Notes: generated by a model not told the origin, from the sequence alone. A stretch of 64,000 nucleotides of DNA from Adiantum capillus-veneris (GCA_014529385.2 CM043959.1:65348253-65412252); one strand, 5' to 3'. Shown: positions 1 through 10,091, counted from the stretch's first letter. Program-made: numbers and translations.

Positions 1-239
1 TAGTGGACAAAACCCCTTTGCCTCTTCTCTAGCCGTAGCAATTCATAGCATCTTAACATCTCTTCATAGCAGCAGATCTTTAATTGTTCGAGGGATTACG
101 TAGCACATTACATGTTGGCCTTCAATTTGAGTATCATGCCATTGAAAGATTTCCAACTTAAGGTCGCATCCGTAGCAAGGAAGAGAGGGATCACCGTTCG
201 CCTAACTCTAATTTTTTTTTCGTAATCCCGAAGGTAGAC
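1..239. other. Unannotated left edge
   Basis: No coding region or repeat family could be recognised here. The sequence is of mixed composition, unlike the repetitive AT-rich tract that follows. It may be the interior of the CACTA element whose 3' end lies at 1792, but nothing in it proves this. Confidence 0.3.
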
Positions 240-960
240 TTTAATATGAAAACTAAATCCAAAATCTAATCTTAAATCTAACCTAATTGAACATATGATG
301 ATTCTGAGCTAATTGAACACGGTTAATGGGTGAGTTAATAGGTGTCAGATTCTGATGAGAATATACATATTGTGTGTAGCTAGTGTTTGATCTTTGGGAA
401 AAGCTTTCATTGACATGCCCTAAAATCTAACCTAAATCTAAGCTAAATCTAACCTAATCTAATCTAATTTTAAATCGAACATAAATCTAGATCTAATCTA
501 ATCTTAAACTCAACATAAACCTAAATCGAATCGATCTAATCTTAAATCTAACATAAACCTAAATGTAATTTAACTTAAATCTAAGTCTAATCTAATCTTA
601 AATCTAAATTTAATCTAATCTTAAACTCAACATAAACTTAATTCTAATCCAATTTTAAATCCTAAACCTAAACGTAATCTAACTTAAATCTAACCTAGCT
701 AATCCTAAATCTTGTCCTAATTTTAGATCTAACCTAATCTTAAACTCAACATAAACATAAACCTAAATGTAATCTAACATAATCTTAAATCTAATTTAAA
801 TCTTAACCTAATCTTAAGTCTAAGCTAATTTTAAATTTAGTATAAATTTTAAATATAATCTAAATGTAATCTAACTTGATCTTAGATCTTAATCTCGCCT
901 AATTTTAATTAAATATAATTTTAAATTTAACCTAACCTTAAATCTTAATATAACATTTCA
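240..960. repeat. Degenerate CTAAATCTAA-type AT-rich satellite
   Basis: About 700 bases consist of irregular repeats of short words such as CTAAATCTAA, AACCTAAT and AATCTTAAA, with no fixed period. The words resemble decayed plant telomere repeat (CCCTAAA) on this strand, but no intact run of CCCTAAA is present, so an interstitial telomere origin is only a guess. There is no credible coding region. Confidence 0.6.
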
Positions 961-980
961 TTTCATATTTTCTCTACTTT

Positions 981-1126
981 TTTAATCTCTCTCTCTCTCT
1001 CTCTCTCTCTCTTCGCTTTACATCTCTCTCTCTCTCTCTCTCTCTCTTCCTCTCTCAATGTGTGTATGTATCATTCTTTGTTTATGCATGTGTGTGTATG
1101 TGTTTTTTGTTTATGCATGTGTGTAC

Positions 1127-1194
<68 letters not shown>

Positions 1195-1303
1195 TGTGTC
1201 TGTGTGAGAGAGAGAGAGGGAGAGAGAGTGAAAGAGGGGAAGAGAACATGAGAGAGAGGAGAGGAAAGGAGCATAATTGGCTCTCCTTCCTCTCCTCCCC
1301 TTT

Positions 1304-1358
<55 letters not shown>

Positions 1359-1395
1359 GGAGAGAGGAGGGGAGAGAGAGAGAGAGAGAGGGGGA
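981..1395. repeat. Compound microsatellite with poly-G tract
   Basis: Successive (CT)n blocks at 985-1012, 1023-1048 and 1126-1161 are followed by (CA)n to 1192, (GA)n at 1207-1230, (TG)n at 1302-1317, an uninterrupted run of about 40 G at 1318-1357, and (GA)n to 1390. Open frames across it encode only [12 protein letters not shown] or GGGG repeats and are not genes. Confidence 0.9.
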
Positions 1396-1429
1396 GCACG
1401 CGGGGTGTGGAAAGGAGAATCTGAGTTTT

Positions 1430-1792
1430 TGGCGTCGGATTTTTTAGTCGGAGTTTTAGGCGATATGTTTTCGATTGTTCGGTGTTTTTTTCGTCTTGGG
1501 ACGTTGCTTGTTAAAGTCGCGTTAGTTTTTTTGGTGGTTGGGCGTCTGGGAGTTGGAGTAGAAGCTTAGAGCTTTCGCGAGTCGACTGCGGTGGTGTTGC
1601 TGCTTTGGGCTTTGCTCGGGTGATTCAGATTCGGTGGCATTTATGGAGCATTGCCCGTCGCTTTTTTCACAGTGTCGCTCGGTAGTCGCTTTGTGAGTGT
1701 CGCTATGCAACAAATAACATAGCGACGCCGTGGATTTTCACTTTTGAGCGTCGCACTATGAGCGTTGCTAATGTGAGGTACCTCTTGTAGTG
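1430..1792. mobile_element. Probable 3' end of a CACTA transposon (partial)
   Basis: The segment ends in CCTCTTGTAGTG, whose reverse complement starts CACTACAAG, as expected for a CACTA terminus. The preceding 200 bases carry many short GCGTCGC/GTCGC words in both orientations (for example around 1668-1700 and 1718-1755), like the subterminal repeats of this superfamily. No matching CACTACAAG 5' end is visible in the window, so the element is truncated or starts further left. The left limit given is approximate. Confidence 0.4.
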
Positions 1793-2057
1793 CTTCACAA
1801 CTTTTGAACAAGTGAAAATTTCACGAGGCCTTCCGGTGGATGCTCCACATAGGCTCATGATGAGCTTAATTAACACACCATATATAATCTCTATGCACAA
1901 TGTGAAACATGTTAGGATCTCAAGGGCTTTGCATGTGTTGACTCCTCAAGGCACTGATTGTGCTTGGGGCTATAAGTACATTCTTGTCATGTTAATACAA
2001 CACTTCTTTTCACAATTTTATGACAAAAAAAAAGAACACTACAACATAACATCAAGA

Positions 2058-2235
2058 TATCGACGCAGTATATATCGACGGCCGTACCTTTCCATGTGGT
2101 TATCGACGTACTTGCAACCCGTTGATATATGCGTCGGAATATTCATCGATATGCGCGTGGAAAATACGCGTGGCAAGGCATACTTTACCACGTGTATATC
2201 GACGGATATTACCACGAATATATCGACGCAAAAAA
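2058..2235. repeat. 5' subterminal repeats of the CACTA element
   Basis: Short words TATCGACG, TATATCGACGG and inverted forms such as GATATATGCGTCG recur every 20-50 bases just inside the 5' terminus. In En/Spm-like elements such arrays bind the element-encoded TnpA-type protein. Here that role is inferred from position and from the matching array at the other end. Confidence 0.7.
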
Positions 2236-2340
2236 TTGGGAGAAAAAAAGGAAAATCCGTGCGCAGACGGCCATTTTCACCTGCGACATGCTCAGATCTC
2301 TTGGCCGAAACCTGCTACGTAGGTATTATAAAACTCTCCC

Positions 2341-2437
<97 letters not shown>

Positions 2438-2479
2438 CCCTCTCTCTCTCTCTACATCGTGTGTGTGTGTGTGTAGGGG

Positions 2480-2514
<35 letters not shown>

Positions 2515-2589
2515 GTGTGTGTGTGTGTGTAGGAAAGAGAGAGGAGAGAGAGAGAGAGAGAAAGTCTGTGTGTGTGTGTGTAAGAAACT

Positions 2590-2631
<42 letters not shown>

Positions 2632-2701
2632 GTGTGTGTGTGTAGAAAATCAAAGAGAGAAATGTGTGTATGTGTGTGTGTAAATAAGAAATTAAAAATC
2701 T

Positions 2702-2757
<56 letters not shown>

Positions 2758-2760
2758 TAT
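2341..2760. repeat. Poly-C and CT/GT/GA microsatellite block
   Basis: Two poly-C runs (about 2342-2393 and 2397-2435, interrupted by AA) are followed by (CT)n, (GT)n, alternating (GA)n and (GTGT)n blocks and a final (GA)n at 2705-2754. It sits inside the CACTA element. Proline-rich frames over it are artefacts of the C-run. Confidence 0.9.
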
Positions 2761-3205
2761 GCATAGGAAATTAAAATTAAAGAGAGAAATGAAAATGAAA
2801 TGTTATATTAACGTCTTCAAAAGGCCAAAGTGACCTATGAGACCAGAAAGTTACAATGTGGTGGATCTGATACAAAGTCAGAGTAACAAGATGACAAAAT
2901 GACAAAATAAAATATTATGGAATCCTAAACTGCTGGGTGTGGACTAAGCAGCTAAAATAGCTAGCTGGGATAGGTAGATCATAGGAGATCCAACATCGGT
3001 CGTCGCTGGCGGATCTCATCAATCTCCTCCATGGTCAGTAGTCTGACCGGGCGTTGTGCATGTCGAGCCAAAGTGACCTGGATCCTCTGATGTAGCCTCT
3101 GTCGATGTTGTGTAGTCCTCTGCGGTCGTGGGCGTCTGGATCTCCCTAGCTCAGTCGCTCATTCGATCAGTATGCCTCTTGTGTTAAAGCGACGAGCTCT
3201 GCTGT
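2761..3205. other. CACTA interior without recognised gene
   Basis: This stretch is of mixed composition and lies between two microsatellite blocks. No recognisable domain was found on either strand. It could be a decayed exon or filler DNA captured by the element. Confidence 0.3.
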
Positions 3206-3208
3206 GGT

Positions 3209-3300
<92 letters not shown>

Positions 3301-3361
3301 TAGGGAATAGAGAGAGAGAGAAAAAGAGAGTGATTATATATATATATATATATATATGTAA

Positions 3362-3404
<43 letters not shown>

Positions 3405-3455
3405 AAAGATAGAGAAGTGGAGAGTGAGATAGAGAGAGAGATAGGGAAATAGAGA
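3206..3455. repeat. (GA)n microsatellite with a short (TA)n core
   Basis: Imperfect GA repeats run from 3209 to 3455 with an (AT)n run at 3335-3357. They separate the unknown CACTA interior from the transposase remnant. Confidence 0.9.
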
Positions 3456-3458
3456 GAT

Positions 3459-4596
3459 TTGATACCTTGCAAGTATCAAATCTTGCGCATGCGTAGGATA
3501 TGTAATGAGCATGTGCACAAGTACGAAGAGTTTGCTAGAGAAATCGTACAGAATCTACGATACGACTCCTACGAAACGGGCATTGATTTTCGCGACATAA
3601 CACCTACATCTGAGAGAGAGAGAAAAAGGATTATGCGTGGTACGACCAATATAGAGCCAAGGATGGAAGCAGAAAAGGGCTTACAGACAGAAGACAATGA
3701 CATGGAGGAGATGCTGGATGCCTTCTTCCAGACAAGCGAGGAGAACGCTAACGAAGCAGCACAAGAAGCCGTGCGCCTATCTCCTGAAGACAGTTGGAAA
3801 GATGCCAGAGCTGTGGCCTTTGACCAATGCAACTGGCCAAACAAAGCTTCCAAGAGCGCCATGGGTATTGCTAAAAAGCGAGGAGCGACAAGTTAAAAGG
3901 GTGATTTCAGAGTTCAGGACGCCAACAGGATATATGCGATGTCTTAAGACAACATTCACCCATGACGATCAACTGTCAGGACTGAAATCGCACGACTGGC
4001 ATAAGTTCTTGCAATTCATTCTTCCAATTGCGATCAAGGGGTGTTTAACGGAGGAAGTGCGGACCTGCATATACAAGATTTCAGAGCTAGTGAGGTGGAT
4101 CTCTTCCAAGGAGATACCAGAGGAATCTATTGTAGTCGCAAGGGCTAACTCCATTGAGGCAGTTTGCATGATTGAGAAGTATCTACCCACGAGCTGCCTA
4201 ACTATCCAAATGCACTTGCTCATCCATGTAGTAGATGAGGTTGTAGTTGCAAGTACAATCCACAGCCGTTGGATGTTCTTTCTAGAGTGGTTCATGAAAA
4301 CACTTAAGGGTTTTATTCGCCAAAAAGCGCGTCCAGAGGGGAGCATGGCAGAAGGATGGCTGGTGCAAGAGTCTCTTGTCTTGACGACCGAATTTCTATC
4401 CGTTTCTGACCGAGAAATGCCTCGACTGTGGAGCGATGAGGAGGATGCAAGACTGGTGGGAGAGGAGTCGCAGGGGCAACGGGTGCCGAAGAAAATGAAC
4501 GACGCCATGCGAGAAAAGATCATAAAGTTCTCTATACTAAATTCACAGCCGATGCAAAAATGGCTTGAAAGGTACGAAGAAGAGAAAGAGACATAG
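3459..4596 (+). pseudogene. CACTA transposase remnant with DUF4218
   Basis: Two overlapping frames carry the remnant. The first (3459-3896, 145 aa) is an unrecognised acidic N-terminal piece. The second (informative part from about 3930 to 4596) reads GLKSHDWHKFLQFILPIAI at the start of a domain that continues with the HLLIHVVDE and RWMFFLEWFMKTLKGFIR blocks and the ARPEGSMAEGWL block. These are hallmarks of DUF4218, which follows transposase_21 in En/Spm-type TnpD proteins. The change of frame near 3900 may be a former intron, a frameshift or the scar of the internal deletion. The catalytic transposase_21 core is absent, so the protein cannot mobilise the element alone. Confidence 0.8.
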
Positions 4597-4867
4597 ATGG
4601 ATATCACAGAGGTATTTATGAAGTATTGAATGATCTTGATGCCTCAGGAGAGCCTGTAGACTGGGAGGCCTTAGAGTCTCGCTGATCGATTGAGGTGAGA
4701 TGTTAATATATGTGAGTTGATTTAATTAAATAAGTATATGTGAAGTAATATCAATACTAATTTTGTGACTTGTCTTATGTGCAGGTTGTGACGCCTAGTC
4801 ATCAGTGGATTTCATATATATATTTTGTGAGACACAGACACGCTTCTGTGTTTCTTTTTTGTATAGA

Positions 4868-5100
4868 CATGGTTATATGGTTATTGTTTTCTTTATGGTT
4901 ATGGTTATTGTCCTTGTATAGACATGGTTATGGTTATTGTTTTGTTTATGGTTATGGTTATGGTTATGGTTATTGTTCTGTTTATGGTTATGGTTATCAT
5001 TATGGTTTTGATCAATATGGTTATGGCCGGTTATGGTTTTAATTTGGTTATGGTTTTGCACAAAGTTCGTTATAGTTATCGTTTTAAGTTGGTTATGGTT
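4868..5100. repeat. TATGGT hexamer minisatellite
   Basis: GGTTATGGTTATGGTTAT-type hexamer repeats with variants (TTGTTTATGG, TTATTGTTCTG) fill this stretch near the 3' end of the CACTA element. Frames across it give repetitive Gly-Tyr or Asn-His peptides and are not believed to be genes. Confidence 0.85.
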
Positions 5101-5279
5101 TTGCACAAAGTTCATTTCATTTCTTTCATTTGCCTTAAATCTCATGTGAGATCCTACATGGATAGCATGTAGGAGGCGTATACATATGGTTTTTTTTGAA
5201 AAGTTTATGTTAAAACGAAGGGAACTCTGTCAAAATTTCTGCGAGAGCGGGAGCACGGTTGATTTTGGTGCTGCTCTCT

Positions 5280-5368
5280 TTCTTGGACAGAGGACAAGCA
5301 GTCTGGCTGTGGTTGTGTCCATCTTTTCACTGGGCACAGGCCAGGCTGCCTGTCCTCTGCCCAAGAAA
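5280..5368. repeat. Imperfect hairpin near CACTA 3' end
   Basis: The arm TTCTTGGACAGAGGACAAGC (5280-5299, continuing to about 5310) is complementary, apart from a few G-T or single mismatches, to the arm ending at 5366 (starting near 5340, reading CTGTCCTCTGCCCAAGAA). The arms are about 26-35 bp with a loop of roughly 30 bp. It lies directly inside the 3' subterminal repeats. It may be a captured inverted duplication or a small-RNA-type foldback. Confidence 0.6.
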
Positions 5369-5394
5369 AAAAAATTATGTTATGGTCGTCGCAA

Positions 5395-5530
5395 TCAGCG
5401 TCGCTAGGCACGTCGAAATATGCATCGATAACAGTGCCTTTCGACGCATATATCGACGCATATTGAACGTTTTTGTAGGGACGCATATTTCGATGCTTTT
5501 TTTGACGGAGAGCGTCAAAACCTGCGTCGA
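5395..5530. repeat. 3' subterminal repeats of the CACTA element
   Basis: GTCGAAATATGC, TTTCGACGCATATATCGACG and related words recur in both orientations immediately before the 3' TIR, matching the array at the 5' end. Confidence 0.7.
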
Positions 5531-5556
5531 AGGCCCCCTTTTTTGTTGTAGTGGAA

Positions 5557-5782
5557 GATTTGAAGGTCTTTGTATTCTTCCAAAAGACAGGTAAAGAAGT
5601 TATTATCCATATAAAATGCTGCAATTGCAAGAATTTTGTTAGAGCCTTTGCTCTCGTAACCTACTTTAGGGGCCATACCTCTCTCCGCTTGCCACCAACA
5701 CACATTCCCTATGTTATTAATACAAATTTGGTGGAGGCTTTGGTGAATCTTGTGCTAAAATAACCCATTGGCATTTTCAACC

Positions 5783-5831
<49 letters not shown>

Positions 5832-5839
5832 ATCCACCG
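5557..5839. other. Spacer with (CT)n tract
   Basis: Host-type sequence separates the CACTA element from the copia element. It contains a (CT)n run at 5786-5829. No gene is recognised. Confidence 0.5.
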
Positions 5840-6228
5840 TGTTAGGAAATAAGACGTAGCTAAATAGATAATTGAGTAGATTACTTAATGGAGAGAGACA
5901 GATTTATATACACAAGATTATAGAGTAGAGAGAGAGAGAGAGAGAGAGAGTACACACGATATACGTGGTTCACCCAATGTGGGCTACGTCCACGGGAAAG
6001 CAGCCACTCAATGGCTTTAGTACTTCAAAACAAGAAGTAGTTTACAAAGGGATTATACCCTTAATGGAGCTCTCGCCTTGCTTCACTCTCACCACCTCAC
6101 ACTCACCTTGTTGCATCAACTTCACACTATGAAATGTGTGTAGAAATGGCCTCCTTTTATAGGCCAAAAGGGCTGCCCTCTCTTATGAGAGACAGCCATG
6201 TGTAGCCGCCCTTGTGCGAATAAGTCCA
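5840..6228 (-). repeat. Truncated copia 3' LTR
   Basis: This 389-bp segment is nearly identical to 8303-8690, including the (GA)n run, the TATAAAAGG box (minus strand, about 6152-6162) and the TGTTAGGAAATAAG terminus. Homology stops abruptly at 6228, where integrase-derived sequence begins. Confidence 0.9.
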
Positions 6229-7164
6229 GGAACAAACCTTTCTGGAGGTCTACTTTGATCTTAGGCTTCTATCTATGTGCATGAAAGCCTCACACCCAAA
6301 CACTTTGAGAAATGCATAATTCACCGGTTTACCTATCCATGCCTCCTCTGGAACTCCCCCATCCAATGCCGTTGAGGGTTACCGATTGATTAAGTACACA
6401 GACGTACTTATAGCTTCCGCCCAAAGCTCAAGCGATAGGCTTGCATGTAGCCGCATGCTTCGTGCTCGTTCCATGATTGTCCTGTTCATCCTTTCCAAAA
6501 TCCCATTTTGTTGAGGTGTCCTTGGGGTTGTCCTTTGCCTCCGAATTCCATTGCTAGCACAAAAGCTTTTAAAAGCTTGGCTGCAATATTCGCCTCGATT
6601 GTCGGATCTGAGGCATTTAACCTTGGTACCTGTTTCATTCTCCACAAAGGCTTTCCACCTTTGAAATATGGAAAATACATCGGATTTATTCTTCATGACA
6701 TAAACCCATGTTTTTCTAGTCGCATCGTCTATGAATGTTACATAGTACAATGAGCCACCAAGTGATGGTGTACTTGTAGGACCCCAAACATCATAATGAA
6801 CCAACTCAAGTTTTTTATTTTTTCTTTCATTTCCTGATTTTTGAAATTTTACCCTCTTTTGTTTACCATAAACACAATCTTCATAGAACTCTAAGTCCAC
6901 TTCTTTCAAACCTGGTAGAAGCTTCTTTGTTTGAAGGATTTGCATTCCTTTGGCACTCATATGCCCAAGTCGGTAGTGCCACACCACACTGTCAACTTCT
7001 GTAGTTGCTGCACAAGCTGAAGGTTGCGTGCTAACAGTACACAAGTAAAGTGTACCGACTTTTTCACCCTTGGCAACCACCAAAGATCCCTTTGAGATCT
7101 TCCACCGTTTGTTTCCGAATGCAATGTTGTGACCTTCATCGTCCAATTGTCCTGTAGAGATCAA
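6229..7164 (-). pseudogene. Copia integrase fragment
   Basis: Minus-strand reading with the GAG-pre-integrase region (WHYRLGHMS) followed by the integrase core. Catalytic residues are visible as Asp in HYDVWGP, Asp in LRSDNRGEY and Glu in NGILERMNRT. A stop follows YLINR near 6379, and beyond it the frame continues with GKPVNYAFLKVFGC-type sequence until the junction with the LTR at 6228. The integrase C-terminus, RT and RNase H are absent. Integrases of this family insert cDNA into the genome. This copy is broken by the stop and the deletion. Confidence 0.85.
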
Positions 7165-7269
7165 ATTTTTGCGAAGAGAAGGAACATGCCTAACATCTTT
7201 AAGCTTCCATTCATTTTCGTTAGCAGTTTTGACAGAAACTGTACCTTTGCGACAATCTCACAAGCTTTA

Positions 7270-8260
7270 TCATCTCCGAAGTATACATACCAAAATTACT
7301 TTGGTGTAGTCTTGGAAATTTTGCTTGTGTGGTGTCGCATGGAATGAAGCCCCGGAATCTACTATCCAGGAATTAGACACATTGTCTAATGAGAGAATTA
7401 GAGCATCTTGCTCTACTTTACCTGCCACATTGGCCTCCGATGTTGGCTTGTTGTCTTGAGACTCTGTCTCCTTCTTCTTCTTGGACCAGCAATCCTTCTT
7501 GACGTGGCCCTTCTTGCTGCAGTTCCAACATTCAAGAACTAACTTTGTGCGTGACTTGCTCCGCCTTGAGCGATCACGACCCTTTTGGTTTTTGAACCTC
7601 TCCTTAAGCCTTCCTCTTGTTTCCACTGATAGTGCAGCACTTGATGATTCTCCTGTGCTTCTCCTTCGCATTTCCTCGCTTGGGAGAACACCACAACATC
7701 ATCAAACTTAAGAGTATTTGTGCCAGAGATAGAATTACTTACAGCCATCACAAGGCTTGTCCCAACTATCCGGTAGAGATGATAGTATAAGGAGAGCTCG
7801 CACTTCGTCATCGAAATTGATTTTCACTGATCGAAGTTGACTTATGTTTGTGTTTTAAAGTCATTTAGATGTTCTGCAACTGAACCATTCTCTGCCATCT
7901 TTAGATTGAACAAGCGCTTCATAAGAAATACCTTATTGGATGCCGATGGTTTCTCGTAGAAGTCGTCAAGTGACTTCATCAAGTCCTCCGTGGTCTTCAT
8001 CTCTGAAACATTGAAGGCCACCATTGACGTCAAGCTTAACCGGATTGTTCCCAGTGCCTTTCGATCAAGGACAATCCATGCTTCATCTGCCATTGTTGCG
8101 GGATTCTTCGCAAGACCGCCTAGTGGCAAATAGAGGTCTTCTGGTAGAGATAGTCTTCAATCTGCATCTTCCAATGTTGGTAGTTTTTGCCGTTGAACTT
8201 CTCAATCTTGAGCTTCCTTCCTCCGCCATAACTCCCACTCAATTCAAGGAATCCTTTCCT
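7270..8260 (-). pseudogene. Copia gag and protease, frameshifted
   Basis: Pieces of a gag-protease frame lie on the minus strand in different reading frames. They are a UBN2-type N-terminus (NGKNYQHWKMQIEDYLY near 8150-8200), the helical gag core (7842-8129), a CCHC knuckle reading CWNCSKKGHVKKDC near 7510-7535, and the retropepsin active site WIVDSGASFHAT near 7345-7375. At least two frameshifts (about 7830 and 7680) and one between protease and integrase (7164-7270) interrupt it. Gag would package RNA and the protease would process the polyprotein. Confidence 0.8.
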
Positions 8261-8285
8261 TGAGATAATTTAGCTACGAGCAAAC

Positions 8286-8300
8286 CTTGCTCTGATACCA
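8286..8300 (-). promoter_or_regulatory. Copia primer-binding site (initiator Met tRNA type)
   Basis: On the minus strand TGGTATCAGAGCAAG begins two bases after the 5' LTR end (CCTAACA). This is the usual copia PBS complementary to the 3' end of initiator methionine tRNA. It fixes the strand of the element. Confidence 0.9.
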
Positions 8301-8302
8301 GT

Positions 8303-9074
8303 TGTTAGGAAATAAGACGTAGCTAAATAGATAATTGAGTAGATTACTTAATGGAGAGAGACATATTTATATACACGAGATTATAGAGTAGAGAGAGAGA
8401 GAGAGAGAGAGTACACACGATATATGTGGTTCACCCAATGTGGGCTACGTCCACGGGAAAGCAGCCACTCAATGGCTTTAGTACTTCAAAACAAGAAGTA
8501 GTTTACAAAGGGATTATACCCTTAATGGAGCTCTCGCCTTGCTTCACTCTCACCACCTCACACTCACCTTGTTGCATCAACTTCACACTATGAAATGTGT
8601 GTAGAAATGGCCTCCTTTTATAGGCCAAAAGGGCTGCCCTCTCTTATGAGAGACAGCCATGTGTAGCCGCCCTTGTGCGAATAAGTCCAAATCGGACCCT
8701 CCAATCCGCCCATGTGTGGCCGCCCTTGAGAAGACAAGTCCGCTTTTGAATTCGGCCACCGGCCATTGACTTCCGACCACTGGCCATTGACTACCGGCCA
8801 CCGGCCAACCGACCGGTTGTTTTCCGACCACTTTCCGGCCGCCGTCCGGCCATAATATTCCGACGAAAAAGAATATTCCGGCGAAAAACAAAATCTTAGG
8901 GGCCTCCGCCCCCGAGGCCTTTAAAGTTTCCCCTGATTCTTGTCTGTGAAAATTTTAGTTTCTGGTGAGTGATTTTCCTTCACGCACGATGGCTTCTCCT
9001 CATAATGGGGGCCTTACAAATGTGCGCTTTTACCACAGAAAATTACAAGGGTAAATCAGGCGCCATACTTAACA
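8303..9074 (-). repeat. Copia 5' LTR
   Basis: The inner edge (TGTTAGG on the plus strand) is exact. The outer edge at 9074 is chosen because the plus strand there reads TTAACA followed by CACTG, giving TGTTAA...TAACA ends and a near-match to the left flank CACCG. A TATAAAAGG box lies at about 8614-8624 on the minus strand. The U3 part is GC-rich with repeated GGCCACCGGCC words (8750-8810). Confidence 0.65.
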
Positions 9075-9107
9075 CACTGTAAGCTCATAGGACAATGCCA
9101 TGACTCG

Positions 9108-10043
9108 TGTTAAGGCGGTTACGTCGCTAGCGGAAGCTAAATAGCGAGAACTCAACCAACAACAGAATTTGTCAGACGAGGACGGAGCTTGACCCGCAGG
9201 CGCATGGAAACAACTAGGTGGGTGTCAAATCACCTACTCGACCTTCTAATGACAATCACTACTAAGGAAATCAAATCTAAGTTCTAAAATACGCACGTGA
9301 CTGAAATCCTTACTACGAACGAATGCTATACGAAACAGGATCTAGAATCATTGAATCGATCTCAAACTCAAGGGGAAGTCTATACACTAGGTAAGAACAA
9401 CACCCTAAAGACTTGAACTGCAAAATCAACCTATAACCACTCCGTGCGGCAAACGCGTATGAAGACAGGCCAAAAAATACAGGTGACCGAAACTTGACCC
9501 CGATGGTACGAATGCGTAGCTCTACTCGTTGTGGTTCTATAGATATGCTGCACGCTCCATTCCGACACTCGAGTTGGAAGAAAACTCACACCGATGCTCG
9601 TAGGAACTTATCACACATAGAAGCCGATAGCGCGTACTCTTGGTATCTGTGCGTAGCTCTCGCCGTTGCTAACACAATGGCGGTGTCGCTTCTCCAATGG
9701 CGGCTCCGTAGCTCGCGTAGCAAGTAGATAAGACTCTCTCTCTCTCTCTCTCTCAGACACAGTCACGGCGCTCCAAAAACTCACTTTGATTAATTAAAAA
9801 CTCTCCTTTAGGTTACAAAACTTTGGCTTATATACCTCAGCCTTGGAGGTGAGAACATCTCTAACTAATTACATCAGCAAGTGAAATTACTTCGGGATTA
9901 CAAGCTGGAAACTCAATTGAGTCCCGTTACTTAATGAATGGCTCAAATCAAAATCAATGTCGGAAAGACATTTATTACAATCAATGGTTACAAAATGATG
10001 AGTGTGAGCAAAAATGTGGGTGTGATCCTCTGCTGGCTCAACA
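9108..10043 (-). repeat. Gypsy 3' LTR
   Basis: Left copy of the LTR, starting TGTTAAGG and ending GGCTCAACA on the plus strand. It contains a (CT)n run (9734-9754), a minus-strand TATATAAG box (9828-9835) and the word AAACGCGTATGAAGAC (9451-9466), which resembles half of the internal palindrome described separately. A 77-residue open frame across both LTRs is judged a chance frame. Confidence 0.95.
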
Positions 10044-10056
10044 CTCCCCCCTCCGC
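10044..10056 (-). promoter_or_regulatory. Polypurine tract of the gypsy element
   Basis: On the minus strand GCGGAGGGGGGAG directly abuts the 3' LTR start TGTTGAGCC. Purine tracts at this position prime plus-strand DNA synthesis in LTR retrotransposons. Confidence 0.8.
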
Positions 10057-10091
10057 GTTCATGTCGTCCCTGACATGACTTTTATGCTTGG

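Larger units (their letters stand above)
2037..5553 (+). mobile_element. CACTA (En/Spm-type) transposon, internally deleted
   Basis: The element begins CACTACAACA and ends TGTTGTAGTG, a perfect 10-bp terminal inverted repeat, and is flanked by the 3-bp duplication GAA (2034-2036 and 5554-5556), the size expected for CACTA elements. Both ends carry clustered subterminal ATATCGACGC/ATATCGACGG words in both orientations (2058-2235 and 5395-5530). Inside are a long poly-C/microsatellite block, GA repeats, the C-terminal part of a transposase and a TATGGT minisatellite. At 3.5 kb it is far shorter than autonomous members and lacks most of the TnpD/transposase_21 region, so it is a deletion derivative. 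Confidence 0.9.
5840..9074 (-). mobile_element. Ty1/copia retrotransposon with internal deletion
   Basis: Minus-strand element. The right (5') LTR starts at 8303 (inner edge) and runs to a tentative outer end at 9074. The left (3') LTR is truncated (5840-6228). Gag, protease and integrase lie between in the copia order. The RT-RNase H region and the inner half of the 3' LTR are missing, because integrase sequence passes directly into LTR sequence at about 6228. The flanking pentamers CACCG (5835-5839) and CACTG (9075-9079) differ by one transition and may be the target duplication. It could not express RT itself. Confidence 0.85.

Noticed and set aside
1060-1424. Open frames over the CT/CA/G microsatellites
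   Set aside because: Their peptides are pure dinucleotide or homopolymer products (SLSL, HTHT, GGGG) and are open on both strands.
4770-5145. Gly-Tyr and Asn-His rich frames near 4.9 kb
   Set aside because: They are translations of the TATGGT minisatellite on the two strands.
9494-9727. 77-residue frame present in both gypsy LTRs (also 27577-27810)
   Set aside because: It is conserved only because the LTRs are nearly identical. It runs against the direction of the element and has no domain.
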